Shown here: piece by piece, positions 12,036 to 23,877 of the stretch | Layout of the letters: each line of letters starts with the position of its first letter | How positions within the stretch are numbered: position 1 is the stretch's first letter | From: Pseudofabraea citricarpa | Lineage: Eukaryota; Ascomycota; Leotiomycetes; Helotiales; Dermateaceae | Assembly: GCA_029641185.1 (NCBI GenBank) | Contig: JAPWGK010000009.1 | Location: 632,501-696,500 of the forward strand | DNA length: 64,000 nucleotides | Reading direction: 5' to 3' | Translations under genes and position numbers: made by a program | The notes under the pieces: generated by a model | Database searches by the model: none | What the model saw: only the letters and a program-made list of their open reading frames with translations | What the model was told of the DNA's origin: nothing

Positions 12036-15000
12036 ATGGAAGGGTGCATCGAGAAGCGGGCGTTTTTCTTTTCATGAACATCATATTATGAGCTTGCGAT
12101 TTCTTTTACTTCTTTTGGTAGAATTTGGAGATATCCGGCTGGATTGAAAGGAAAACTTCATATGTAGATATATAACACGCGTTGACATGACAAGAGATCA
12201 TGAATCTTGCGTTCTACACAATTTATAAATTGACTTCGGGCAGTTTATATAATCATGTTAGAGAATGTACCATCGCTCTCCCCTTAACGTTGGGGGAGAT
12301 GCCAGAGTGGTGGTCGCTACACCAGCTCTGTAAAGAAATGTCGACACAATGTCGACACAACAAAATTTGACGCGACCCGTTAGGGTTGTATGTCTTTACG
12401 CGGAGAGAAATCAAAACTCTCTCCCAACTTGGATTAGGTGACTGTCACCAAAAAGATGTAGATTGGAGAAAACGCGATTCTCCAATCGAACTTTTCGGTG
12501 CCCTTTTCTTTTTGTGAGGGGATGCGACTACGCCTACTGTATGATTCATGAGGTATAAGTTTTGGACCTTGAGTGGTAGGTAGGCGAGGAGAAAAAGTAT
12601 ATTCGTCGCTTGGGAGTTTGAGGATGAAATGAATCTGGGGTTTTTTCTTTTCTTTTAATAGAGCATACAATGGTAGATAGGGGTTAGTTATTCTCGAAAG
12701 AAATCTGGAATTAACTGATTCAACAAACGGGGCGTAGATGGTCTTAATTTTAATCCTATATATATTTAAACAAAAGCATTTACTATCCCCTAACGGGGGC
12801 GGAATGGCGCAACTCTGTCGCCATCTCCGTATATCTGATCCCTGGCGCCAAACCCGCCATCAGGGCATCACCCGCCTGGGACACCTGTCCGAATCACTTC
12901 GGGCTCGTAAATCCCACTTGCTGGCTCATCATAGCCACTTCCCGGCTCAACATAGCCACTTAATGGCTCAACACAGCCAATAACCACCAAGAAGATGTAG
13001 GCTATTCACATAGCCGAACTTTTTGCCGCTTTTTTCTTTTTGTGTGGGTGGTAGAGTATTAGATTTGCTTTTGTTTGCTTCTGACAATTGAGTGGTAGGT
13101 AGGCGAGAAGAGAAAGTGTGTTTGTCGCTTAGGAGTTTGGGGCTTGAAGTGATCTTCTTTTCTTCTCTTTTGGCAGATCGATTGAAGATGTAGGCTACTA
13201 CCTCATAGTGGAACTTTGCTACTGATTTTGTTTCTATGGTCAGATGTTAGATTTAATTAAGCTCTGCTTTTCGATTTCATGTGGGTAAATAAATGAGGAG
13301 AGACGTCGCTTGGAAGTGGGTTAGTTGCGATTGATTGAAATTCCCTTTTTTGGAAGACATCTCCATTTTTCATTCAGCTTATCAGAGGAAGAGAGCAAAG
13401 ATTGGTTCTGATTGAATATAGTCCTTCTCTAGAATAATTTTCATTTGGAAACTGTTGGTCTATATCGAGGAAAATTACCTGTGAGCAGCAAACGGGGCAT
13501 AGCCGATCTCAAGTTCCTACCCTTCCTATATAAAGCCAAACAAACCACTTCCTGTCCCGCATTCCCACGACGGGAACGGGGCAGAATGGTGCTACACACA
13601 TTGCACATCTCTGTTCAGGAAAATCCTTCCGCTGCGCCACAATCGAAGGGGCACGTCAAGGTGCTAGGGGTCTCACAGCGTCCACAATCTCCGGGCTCAT
13701 AACTGTCGAACCATGATAAAGATGTAGGCAACAAGGCCGAACTTTTTGCCCTTTTCTTTCTTGCTCCTTTGAAGCGAGTGAGGATCTGCTTGCTTTTCGC
13801 TTGTACAGCACGGAGCGATGCGTGCGTCCTTATTTGGAGGCATTATTGATGGGTTGCTGTTAGGTTGGTGTTTCGAGACGCGATCTGAGTGGAACCTTGC
13901 CCCTTACCCCTCACAAGAGAGAGATGGATTTCCTTTGATTGACCGGCTCGAGACTAGTTTTCTGTTTTGTTTCTTGGTTGGGATTATGATAGGTAGCTTA
14001 TTAGTTAGGGGGTTAATTTCTAGTGTTCGTTTTCGCTGAGTGCAGAACGATTCAACTTTTCTTGCAGCGGATTTTGAGCTTCTTCGCTTGCTCGGTTGGA
14101 GATGTGAAAAAGAGTATATTGATTCCTTCTATACAGAGCTTTTCAAATGATTTGCGGAATACTGCTTAAGTCTATTACTTGGTCAGATACCACATTTTTT
14201 CAACGCATCTTTGAAATTTCTGTTGGGTTATTAAGGCATCTAGTCTCCTTAAAGTATTGACTTCTGTTTTCTTTTCTTGTACTTGTTTGATGGATTTGAC
14301 TTGGGGGAATATTTCAGCCTCACTTGCTTCAGTAGTATTTTAAAATCTCAAGCCGAACAGAATTAGACTACACGTTAGAAACACTCTGGGGAAAATAGGT
14401 GCAGCAAGCGGAAACAAATCATTATTTGGACCAAAGGCCGGGTAATTTATTTGTTCTTGAACAACATGTAGCGAATGCACATTCAAAAACAACTATTATT
14501 CTCCTTGAATTAGCAATCAAAAGGCGCACAAGCTTTCTTTTACAGAAACACCTCGTATTTGTTATTTATCTTTTTCATAATCTACAAGCAAAACTTGTTC
14601 TTCTTCTTCCCGGATAGGGAATCCAACGCATGTCGCTTAACTTACGAGTAGGTTGGAGAATAAAAAGAAGTATTATATGAGTAACGCGAATTCGAAAACA
14701 ACTACAACAACATAATTGAACGTCACCATCAAAATGAACCTCTCCTGTAATAAAGTGAAACCACGAAACCCCTCATCTCATTCCTGACTTGCCTGAGGCA
14801 AGAAACAAGGAATGCTCGGGTGTTTTACAAATGTTCGAGGATGTCTGATTCATAATTGCCATTGGCATCCTTCCGAATCATTGAGCAACATGTCATTTAG
14901 AACCCCCTTCGATCATCCATCTCTATATCCAACTGAACCATTAACCACTCAACTGTCTCTTCTGATTGGCTAGACTTCACGAACCTCGCCAAGCGAATCA

Positions 15001-15257
15001 GATAGCACTCACCGACACTTTCCCGCTCGGTTTCTTGCTCTTCTCAGCCTCGCCTCTCGCGAGCGAAACGAACAGCTTTACTTTACCCCTCCAAATCCCA
15101 CCATCCACGACCAAACGACGTCTTTCTCTCGACCGGCCCCGACTCCCTAAGGACCTCAGCCCTCGACAGCTCAGCCCGTCTCGAGCGCAGCCGGCTCTGC
15201 TTGCAGGATCCCGAACCCAAGAAGTAGAAAGACAGAAAGAAAGAAGGAAGGAAGGCA
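12036..15257. other. 3.2-kb intergenic region with degenerate repeats
   Basis: No protein gene is supported. The first 200 bp are the nitrite reductase 3' side. From about 12.28 to 13.9 kb the DNA consists of diverged repeated segments, described separately. A hairpin with a CTCCCC/GGGGGAG stem sits near 12278-12299. From about 13.9 to 14.7 kb the sequence is AT-rich and featureless. The last 300 bp are a pyrimidine-rich, then GC-rich, leader for the coactosin gene. Confidence 0.6.
12453..13750 (+). repeat. Four-copy degenerate repeat with conserved flanks around a variable hairpin
   Basis: The block AAGATGTAG - inverted repeat - GAACTTT is found at 12453-12495, 12992-13024, 13185-13211 and 13719-13747. 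It is usually followed by a T-rich run similar to GCCCTTTTCTTT. The central stem differs in sequence between copies but stays complementary: GATTGGAGAA/TTCTCCAATC with a loop between them, GGCTAT/ATAGCC, CTACT/AGTGG with one wobble, and GGC/GCC. A second shared block, GAGTGGTAGGTAGGCGAG, occurs at 12571-12588 and 13090-13107, both followed by similar GTCGCTT...GAGTTTG text. A third block beginning CAAACGGGGC with a following TATATA/TATAAA occurs near 12724 and 13489. The array may derive from duplicated units of about 200-760 bp. Confidence 0.65.
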
Positions 15258-15698
15258 ATGTCGGGAGCCAACTCGCCCGAGATCCTCGCGGCGTACGACG
15301 CGGTGCGGTCGGACAAAGACGAGACCAACTGGCTGATCGTGTCGTACGCAGCGGCGAGCGGCGACGCGCTGAAGCTGACGTCGACGGGGAAGGGAGGACT
15401 GGCGGAGCTGAAGGAGACGCTGGACGAGAACGAGGCGCAGTACGCATACGTGCGGGTCGAGTATGCCAACGACACGGAGAGCACGCGGGTCAAGTTCGCG
15501 CTGGTCATCTGGATCGGCGAGAACACCAAGGTCATGCGCAAGGCCAAAGTCAGCATCCAGAGCGGCGACATCAAGCGCGTCCTCAGCCATCACTCCATCC
15601 AGGTCGATGCCAGGGAGAAGTCGGATCTCGATGAGAAGGATATCGTCATTAGGTTGAGGAAGGCTGGCGGTGCCGACTATAATGGTGGCCGTGGCTAG
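15258..15698 (+). CDS. Coactosin-like actin-binding protein (ADF/cofilin fold)
   Basis: A single exon encodes 146 residues, the usual size of coactosins (about 142). The sequence shows the ADF-H pattern: an N-terminal helix with ILAAYDAVR, the strand YAYVRVEYAND, then FALVIWIGENTKVMRKAK, an internal helix SIQSGDIKRVL and a Gly-rich end. In this family the protein binds F-actin and competes with capping protein in the cytosol. The GC-rich third codon positions suggest a well-expressed gene. The start is the first ATG after an AAG/GAAAG-rich leader; no intron is needed. Neighbours are unrelated to its function. Confidence 0.95.
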   Translation: MSGANSPEILAAYDAVRSDKDETNWLIVSYAAASGDALKLTSTGKGGLAELKETLDENEAQYAYVRVEYANDTESTRVKFALVIWIGENTKVMRKAKVSIQSGDIKRVLSHHSIQVDAREKSDLDEKDIVIRLRKAGGADYNGGRG

Positions 15699-16966
15699 TG
15701 GGCAGAGGAGCGAGGTCCTTTTTGCTTTCTTTGCGCTTTTGTTTAGAAAGAGGGGATAAGGATGTGTGGGGAAAAGTTGCGGCTGCATTTATAAGGGTGG
15801 GAGGCATTTTGCATAGATGTGAAGCTTTCGGAGCAATGGGATATATTCTTTCTGAAGGTGAGGACTGTGTGTATCAATCAGTCCGGTCCTTACCTTCATG
15901 CCACTGCGTCAACTACTCCTTTCCTCTATCCATGTTTTGTTTGCTTGTGATTGGTACAAGGTGCCCTTCAATAGCACCAGGAGCATATAATAACCGAGGC
16001 CTGAATGATGAAGTTTAAGTTGAGTAAACTACATATGATGCTGTTCGCAAGATGGTTTGAGATATCGACCCGGGAAATCCTAGTTAAGATACCTGTCATT
16101 TTGCTTTTGCTCTATTTGAGCAGACACGCAGGACAAACGAGGTATGCTTGACCATGTGACAAAAGCTAGATTTTGGTGCTTGTCACCTTGCCATGTCATG
16201 GGAATCAGAAATACTGTGTGGAAACTCATTTAATTGATCTCCAAATATTGTTTAATAACCCAAATGTGCTTTCTACGGCCTAGGAAGCCCAAGAGTCTTA
16301 GAGAAAGACTAGAGGGGATGTAAACAATTTCTAAAGAGGAACTGTTTATCAATGAGATAACTAAAATCACAGAAACTTACTACCTACGCGTACCATCTTC
16401 TACTTTTCAGCACCATAAGTTTTGAATGGTTAATGGGAAATCGATTATAGTCACAGATTACACAGAAACTTTTAGTGGGAAATAACAATCTTATTCATGT
16501 TATCTAACTGAACAAAACAATCTTGAATATTGACCACTCCCATGCAAAGTCATGGTCAATTGTGTAAGTATGTAGCCTCAGCTGATTCCGAACTTCTCAA
16601 ATAAGTCGGAACGACCCTTCAAAGTCCGATGCCCAGCAACGGGTTATTCTGGAAGAAATAATCTTCGCACAGCGCGAAAACAAGCCGGCTGAAGGTACGA
16701 AGCCGGCTGCCTTTAAGTAATGTTTTTGATAGCTGGCGTGTTGTTTTGGGGGATAAAAATAAAGAAATGGTAGAAGAAATTGGTTAGTACTTGGACCTGT
16801 TTAGTTTACACCTTAAGTGCAGTATTGAACCACAACCAAATGTTCTTGTGTTTTACACTTTTTTGGTAGCATCCAGTTGATGCTACCAAGTGCTGGATGT
16901 ATGACAGCGCTTGAACAATCCAAAAGCCATAAATTCCGAAGGTATCCCGGCATCAGGAATAACCTC
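15699..16966. other. Intergenic, convergent 3' ends
   Basis: This lies between the coactosin gene and the 3' end of the MFS gene. No coding frame or structured element is convincing. The stretch is AT-richer than its neighbours and presumably holds both 3' UTRs. Confidence 0.6.
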
Positions 16967-18517
16967 TTACCTGGAGTCTTCCACATCCTGCGACCGAGCA
17001 TCTTCCTCTGCTCTTCTCTCATCGGCAATGTCTGCATGCGTTTTGTGACCAACAAATACAGCCAATATTCCAAGATCGTAGGTCGCCTTCAAGGAACCAG
17101 CGGCTACAAATGATACCCAGAACAGCTTGTGACTTGCTAAGATTCCAGTAGCCAAAGGACCTAAACATTGTGCGGCTGTCTTTGCAACGTTGAATGTCCC
17201 CATTACGGCTGTTCGCTCATGTGGAAGAACTACATCGGCAAGGAAGGCGGTGCGGGGTGCAACATCCATGGATTGTGTACAAGAGCGAAGAATGAGAAAA
17301 GTCATAGCCAGTGGTAGGGACGATGGTATGGGGATGAGGGCCAGGAATATCGCTGACGGTAGATGAGTGAACACCATAGTCTACAAAATAGTCAGTATAG
17401 TGCGGTTGAATATTTCTGGATTCAATCAAAGCTCACCTTGATATTCCCGATTCTCTTGGAGATGGATGACGCCACTAGCATTGACATTGCTGCAATGAAA
17501 CTGGTAACAAAGAACAGAGATCCGAGCTTGCCCTCTTGAAGGCCAAACTTGTCTTTGAAGAAGAATGTTATCCACGATCTGTTCACATTAGCATGATATC
17601 AACAACCTTTGGTAGTCTACTCACAATGAGGCAAGGCCAGAAGCAAAGGCATCCAATGCAAAGAGTATGCACAGATTGAAGACAACCAACCTACTTTCCT
17701 TGCTGATGTGTGGGAGGAAGCTATTCAAGTAGGATGTCTTGGGTTCAACAGCCTCTGCTCCATCGCCAAGGAGCGGCGCGGTTTCCGGATCTTCGATTGG
17801 GGCAGCTTTCTTCTCTGCTTCTACGGCTCTGCTAAGTGCTATAGAAAGCAAAAACTTGAGGCACCCCAGTATGGCATATACCCAGAAGATAGAACGATAT
17901 GAATCGATAGAGCTCCAACGTAGTGTGATTTCGAGGTAATTGACCACCCATCCACATGTCATGATACCACAAGCAGTACCGGCTGTTCCGATCAAGGAAT
18001 ACCATGCGTAAATATCACTGCGGTTGGCTGCAGGGGTGAGATGGGCAAGCGTTGATTCTTCGACGGCACGGAAGGGTCCAATCTCGTTTCCACTGCCAGA
18101 TATTAGTATGTGTTGACTTTACAGAGCCATGAATACAAACCTTGGACTGATGACTCCAAAAATTGCAGCAGCGAGCAGGATCCAAAAGTTTCCCGATAGT
18201 GCAAACACAATTCCGCTTCCAGCCATCAATGCTGCCCCACAAGCAAGCACCATCTTGCGCCCAATTGCATCTGCAAAGAGAGTCAGGATAAAGCTGATGA
18301 TGATATCACCGACGAGAGTCAGTGTCATAAAAAGCCCGATGCGAGTCTTGGATATCTCCAGTGCAGTTAGGTAGCTAACTAGAATCAGGGTCGATCCACC
18401 ATAAGCAAAGAGTCTGACGAATCGTTGCAGACAGAGAAGCTTAACGTCGCCTGAAGACTTGAAAAGTGACACCAGGCCGAGCTCCTCAAGAACTTTGATG
18501 GTGAATTTGGTGGTCAT
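16967..18517 (-). CDS. Major facilitator superfamily transporter
   Basis: Four exons (18517-18141, 18092-17625, 17578-17437, 17380-16967) with introns of 48, 46 and 56 nt give 466 residues, normal for a 12-helix MFS protein. The loop after helix 2 reads LFADAIGRKMVLACG, a variant of the MFS signature (D-x2-GR-K/R). A cytosolic central loop with EAEKKAAPIEDPETAPLLG separates the two six-helix halves. Helix 7 and later segments continue through exons 3 and 4. The substrate cannot be told; the closest type is a fungal MFS group often annotated as a drug or metabolite transporter. It is tandem with the GNAT-amidase gene on the same strand, which may link uptake to amide hydrolysis. The final TAA overlaps a good donor (AG|GTAAGA), so an extra short 3' exon is possible. 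Confidence 0.88.
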
Positions 18518-18935
18518 GATCGATGATGGAGTAGTGCAATGTTGCTTGATGATTGAAGAGAAAAGACGAGGTTTTCATCTTGCTAAATAGCTGTCGTGAC
18601 TAAGCTCCGCCAGAGAGCTGTAGCTTGGAGGCTTTGAAGAATGCATGCCACCAATGGTAAAGCTGTTGAGACATACTGCTGCGCACCTGTCAGGGCCGAG
18701 ATATTGGTGGTAGCAGGAGGTGATTGTCACTGAAGAAATTTTATTGGTGTTGGTAGAAGGATTTTGTGCGGGATGTCTTAAAGGAACAAAGTCGCTAAGG
18801 AAGGTAGTAAACACGCTAGCCAGCCTCGCCAGCCACCCCTACTGCCCGGAACCTCCCGAGCCATCTTGCATCCTCACATCCCAAAAGTTCAAGCACTTGA
18901 TTATTGTAACAGAGTTGAATTGATACTTCGCTCGA
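18518..18935. other. Intergenic between MFS and GNAT-amidase genes
   Basis: 418 bp between two tandem minus-strand genes. It must contain the 3' end of the amidase gene and the MFS promoter. No specific site was recognised. Confidence 0.6.
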
Positions 18936-21156
18936 CTACTCCTCATCTAGATCTAGCAGGATATCCTCTACGCTTTTCACTACTTGAAGCAATTCTTCAT
19001 CAAATCCACAACCAGCCAGAATTGTTATTCCGAAGGGGAGTCTATGCTCATTCTCTGTATAAATCCCAGCAGGAACAGCCAGCGCACAAAGATCTAGGAC
19101 ATTTCCAAAATGCTCAAAAGTACCTAGTTTCGAATTTATGCCAATGGGATCCTTTTCGATGTCTGAAATAAGTGGGTGGAAAGGTGTTGTTGGTACGACC
19201 ATTACGGTTAGAATGGGCTCGGCATCACTAGAATCGGGATCAGGAGCAAATGTTAACATGTCCTCTACCGCCCGTTTGAACTCTGCCTGCTTATGCAAGT
19301 CCCGGAAGACTTCAACTGCCGAGGTCTCACGAGCCAGTGCGCCTTCAAAGACTTCTTTGATTACCGGGTGAAGAAGGTGTTTGTTGGTATCAAACCATCC
19401 TGGCGGCATAATGGTGAGTCGTTCGAGAATGAACGAGCCGTTATACAACAAATCGCTAGCACCGGCGAAAGGAGACCAGTCAAGGTTTATCAGAGATCCT
19501 TTTGACTGAAGAGCCTCAACCACTCTCGTAAAGAGTTTTCGATATATGGGGCTGCAGGCCTTAAGAGCTTCAGGAGAGGGAATGGCAAACCGGAAACGAG
19601 GAGCAATAATGGCCGGCGTATAAGCTGTTGTTCTTTGAGGACGACGGAACAGGAGTGGCTTGGCAAACGGATCCTGCTTGTCATATACGGTACATTCCCT
19701 CCAGACTGTTTCTGCATCTTCAATATCCAGGGCGAGAAAAGACACACAATCATGATGCGAGCAAGCTGGGTATACCCCTCTAGCCGATACTGTGCCTTTG
19801 GTTGGCTTGAGGCCCACAACTCCATTGAATGCTGCTGGTACACGAATCGAACCAGCTGTATCACTTCCCAATGAGAATGATACAAGGCCTTCACTCACGG
19901 TGATGGCACTGCCGCTGCTTGAACCCCCCACGCTGTGCACATTACTGAATGTCGAATGCAATTGCCCATAAGGACTCCTGCAGCCTGTCATTCCTGTTGC
20001 CAGCTGTTCCATATTTGTCTTCCCAATAAAAATGGCACCGGCATTTAAGCAGTCAAGAAAGACCTTTGCTGACTTGTCGGGAACAAAAGCCAAAGGAGGG
20101 CACCCGACTGTGGTTGGTATTTGGCAGATATCAAAGCTATCCTTAACACTGAAGGGTACTCCCCACAAGGGCGGTCGTTTGGAAGGATCTGGCCAGCGGA
20201 GAACCAATTCGTTTGCAGCTTTCATTGCCTCGCTAATAGGTTGAAGGTGAAGCCATACCGATGGCTGGATTGCCTTGTAGGCATCGATACGTTCGTAAAT
20301 GGTTTCGACGACATGCTGCGGCTTAACTCCAGCTTCATAGTCAAGCCTCAAGCTGGATATGCTCAGGCTCGAGTCCCAATGATCCACTTCATCCTGTCCA
20401 TCCCATGTTTTCAGCATGCTCAACTCCACATACATGATTTCCGCATCATGCTGGTGTTTCCTGGGAATTTTCATTGAGAGACCATCCAGAGCCACAAAGC
20501 CTAATCTCCTATATAGCTCCGCAGCCGATACCGTGCTTTCAAGGTATACAGGAATACGTTCCTTCTCGGCCCTTGAAAGACCCCAATGGGTGAGGGTAGC
20601 GCCAATTCCTCGGCCTTGGAATTTGGGACTCACGGCAACGAAAGTGAGACCTATCGCGCGATGAGCGAGGTCTTGAATGATATGCAATTGCAACATTTGG
20701 GGATGAGAGTTCAGGGTAGGGAGCAAGTACTCAAGCACCAACATCATAGGTGAACACACTTGTGTGAAAACAACAGCAGCAAAGCTTACGGTAACAAGGT
20801 TTATCTCCAATAACTCTCTCCTTTGCCTCTTCTGCCTTTTCCGTGTACCCATCTAGAAACTCTAGGACAGAACCTTCCGGCCACGTGACGTTCTCGAGCA
20901 AGCCTTTCTCATGAGTTGGCAGGTCCCATTTCGCAAATCCTACAACCTGGCCGGCATCTTTTGCGACCAAGACGGCTTTTGTCGGATCTTCAAGGCTGCG
21001 CAGTGTTTCTTGTGCCAGAGATCTTTCCAGGCCAGAGAGGGCTTCTGGCGTGGGGAATTGTGCGTGCAGAAGAGCATTGGACTCGAAAGCTGCCAGGTGG
21101 ATGGAAGCTATCACATCGGCATCTCCTTCGGTAGCTGGCAAGCATTGGAAAGGCAT
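18936..21156 (-). CDS. GNAT acetyltransferase - amidase fusion protein
   Basis: Two exons (21156-20790 and 20650-18936) joined by a 139-nt phase-1 intron give 693 residues. The splice joins PCYR directly to LTFVAVSPKFQGRGIG, restoring a GNAT acetyl-CoA motif (V-x-P-x-x-Q-G-R-G-I-G), which supports the intron choice. Residues 1-225 are a GNAT N-acetyltransferase fold. From about residue 240 to the end is an amidase-signature enzyme resembling allophanate hydrolase and other fungal amidases. The catalytic triad is visible: Lys near 292 (FSVKDSFD), cis-Ser near 367 (GGSSSGSA) and the nucleophile near 390 (GSDTAGSI). The amidase would hydrolyse a carboxamide; the acetyltransferase substrate is unknown. 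The fusion suggests linked acylation and deacylation of an amide or amine. A gene-model error merging two genes is unlikely, because the amidase frame is continuous with the GNAT C-terminus. Confidence 0.88.
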
Positions 21157-22443
21157 CAAATCTACTGAAGTAGAGGATATCCCCCGAAGAGAGTCTGATT
21201 GGAGGTGATTGAGGACCCAGGCAAGAGACTCATGGTCTTGAAATAGAAAGTGGATGATGGTGCGAGTGGGCCACGTTGATCAAACTGCTACGCGTACACG
21301 TGACTGGCAGCAACATACAGCTACTGCAAGAGGGAACTGCATGGACTGCTTGGAAATAGCACATTGTTCCTTCAATTCTCCAACAACACTTTCGGACCAA
21401 GATTGATATTTACAACGGGTACAACAGTTGACAGGTCCGAGACATCGAAGTTTACACCAATACATCAAGCAGAGGACGCATTTCGAGGACTTTCCTCATT
21501 GCTTTTATGTTCTTACTCGCCCTCTGCAATTTATCGCACTTGCCAATCATAATCAATTGATATATCAGAGGCAAGACCCTAGGACGGTTAAAAGGGGAAA
21601 ACATATCAATCAAGACAGGAACAGAATTCTCCCACAAAACGCAGCATCCCCTTCGCTCGGCTGTGAGCAAATAGCCGAAGCCCCCAGATTCGATTCAGGG
21701 GCGTTCAGGCTCTGAGTCGAAGATCTTAGCGACTCCAGAGGTTCTACGGGCTACGGTAGAAGCACCAGGACCAGTGCCGATGTCCCCAACTCAGGAACCA
21801 GACTCACGGAATGCATCCAAATTATCCACCACACACTAAAGCAAACCAAGCAGGAATCGAGCAGCCCCAGGAGATCATCCGAAAAGCTTCTTCTCTCACA
21901 AGCACGAGATGCATATCGCACATTATTTCCCCAGCCTTCACGCCGGGACCCCTCCTCCGGCCTCTGTCCGGATCAATTTGGTGTCGGGCAGCCCACCATG
22001 CACAGCCAAGAGGTGAAATCTTCCACGAATCAACAGCCTCCTGAGCACGCAGAAGTCAACCCCGCGAGCCCCGCCATCATGGAGTTTTCTTTATCCTGGG
22101 ACCTCGACCTGAACCTGGATCCAGGTCCAGGTCCGAAGATGACTTGGAGAAAGCACCAACAAGCTTTCTCCCAGGATTCATTTCGCTGCCGCCTCCCATT
22201 TTGCTCTCTCTCTCTCGGTGCATCTCGGTACATATAAAGCCTTCTCGTTTCCCACCCAATCTTCCTTTTTCTCTTTCACTTTTCCCTCATTTCTGGTTGC
22301 TGGTTTCTTGTAAATTGCATACCTACCTTCTTCCGGCTAAGGATTACCCCGCTATACAACCCCCACCTCACTTCTCTCTCGAAAGGAATTGGGAATACCA
22401 CACGACAGAATAGATCAATTGAAGATCTAGGATCAAAGGAATC
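21157..22443. other. Shared promoter region, GNAT-amidase (-) and L-galactonate dehydratase (+)
   Basis: A 1.3-kb divergent promoter region with no supported gene. Near the right end a 14-bp perfect palindrome (22113-22126, ACCTGGATCCAGGT) sits in a run of CCTGG/CCAGG-type repeats. Long pyrimidine tracts typical of fungal core promoters follow at about 22.2-22.4 kb. Confidence 0.6.
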
Positions 22444-23854
22444 ATGGCTGAGGTTACTATCACTGGCTGGGATACTCGTGATGTGCGATTTCCCACCTCT
22501 CTCGACAAGACGGGCTCAGATGCCATGAACGCAGCCGGTGACTACTCAGCCGCCTACTGTATCCTGAAGACCGACTCACAATTCTCCGGCCATGGCATGG
22601 TAAGTCCCCCTCTCGAATCAAACCAGAGAAGAAGTCAAGCTCATAGGGTATCATCAGACATTCACAATTGGTCGCGGTAACGATATCGTCTGCAAAGCAA
22701 TCGACAACGTTGCAGATCGCATCAAGGGACGCACACTTTCTTCGCTCGTCGAGAACTGGGGTCAGACATGGAGACACTTAGTATCTGACTCTCAGCTTCG
22801 CTGGATCGGGCCAGAGAAAGGTGTGATCCATCTCGCGCTCGGAGCCGTCGTGAACGCCATCTGGGATTTGTGGGCCAAGACCTTGAACAAGCCAGTATGG
22901 AGAATCGTCGCCGACATGTCACCTGAGGAATTCGTGCGATGCATTGATTTCCGATATATCACGGATGCCGTCACACCTGAGGAGGCTATTGAGATGTTGA
23001 AGAAGGAGGAGGGTGGAAAGGCACAGCGGATTCAGGATGCGCTGAATAACAGGGCTGTGCCGGCGTATACCACCAGTGCGGGCTGGTTGGGATATGGCGA
23101 GGAGAAGATGAAGGGTCTCCTCGAGGAGACTTTGAGTAAGGGATACAGACATTTCAAATTGAAGGTCGGTACTAGTGTCGAGGCTGATCGAAGACGATTG
23201 ACTATTGCACGAAGTGTCATCGGTTACGACAAGGGCAATATTCTTATGGTCGATGCCAACCAGGTCTGGTCCGTACCAGAAGCCATCGAGTATATGCAAC
23301 ATCTCAAGGAGTTCAAGCCTTGGTTCATCGAGGAACCTACTTCGCCTGATGATATCCTTGGTCACAAGGCCATCAGAGATGCTCTCCGACCACACGGAAT
23401 CGGCGTTGCCACCGGAGAAATGTGCCAGAACCGAGTCATCTTCAAGCAATTGCTTGCATCAGGTGCCATTGATGTCTGCCAGATTGATGCCTGCCGTATG
23501 GGAGGTGTCAACGAAGTCCTCGCAGTTCTTCTCATGGCTAAGAAGTTCAACGTTCCCATCGTACCGCACAGTGGAGGTGTCGGACTGCCAGAGTACACTC
23601 AACATCTCAGTACCATCGACTATGTCTCCGTTAGTGGCAAGTTGAGCGTCCTTGAGTATGTTGATCATCTGCACGAGCACTTCAACCACCCGGCCGTCAT
23701 CAAGGATGGTTACTACCAGACCCCAACCGAAGCAGGTTACTCTGTCGAGATGAAGCCAGAGAGCATGGAACTCTACAGCTTCCCGGGCAAGGATGGCCAC
23801 GGATGGTGGAAGAGCGAGGAGGCGAAGCCCATTTTGGAGGGCATCAAGATCTAG
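22444..23854 (+). CDS. lgd1: L-galactonate dehydratase (enolase superfamily)
   Basis: Two exons (22444-22599, 22658-23854) with a 58-nt phase-0 intron give 450 residues, the length of characterised fungal enzymes. The protein starts with a region matching the fungal L-galactonate dehydratase type (DKTGSDAMNAAGDYSAAY). It carries mandelate-racemase-group residues: the K-x-K base in HFKLKVGT, metal ligands in MVDANQVW, WFIEEPTSPDD and VATGEMCQN, and the catalytic His in VPHSGGVG. The reaction converts L-galactonate to 2-keto-3-deoxy-L-galactonate, the second step of fungal D-galacturonate (pectin) catabolism. The next pathway enzymes are not beside it. Expression would be expected on galacturonate; no regulator site was confirmed. 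A 100-bp tandem duplication follows the stop codon. Confidence 0.95.
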
Positions 23855-23877
23855 ATGGTGTCTAGATGTGGAGGAAA

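Noticed and set aside
12292..12345. tRNA-Leu/Ser-like start (GGAGATGCCAGAGTGGTGG)
   Set aside because: No matching acceptor stem, anticodon arm or T-arm downstream.
14966..15634. 222-codon + strand frame overlapping coactosin
   Set aside because: Arg-rich shadow frame created by the GC-rich codons of the real coactosin gene.
16967..18517. MFS gene as the cluster GlcNAc transporter NGT1
   Set aside because: It lies outside the cluster behind four unrelated genes, and no NGT1-specific feature could be recognised.
20651..20789. Separate GNAT and amidase genes
   Set aside because: The GNAT acetyl-CoA motif lies in the same exon as the amidase, and splicing restores one continuous GNAT domain.
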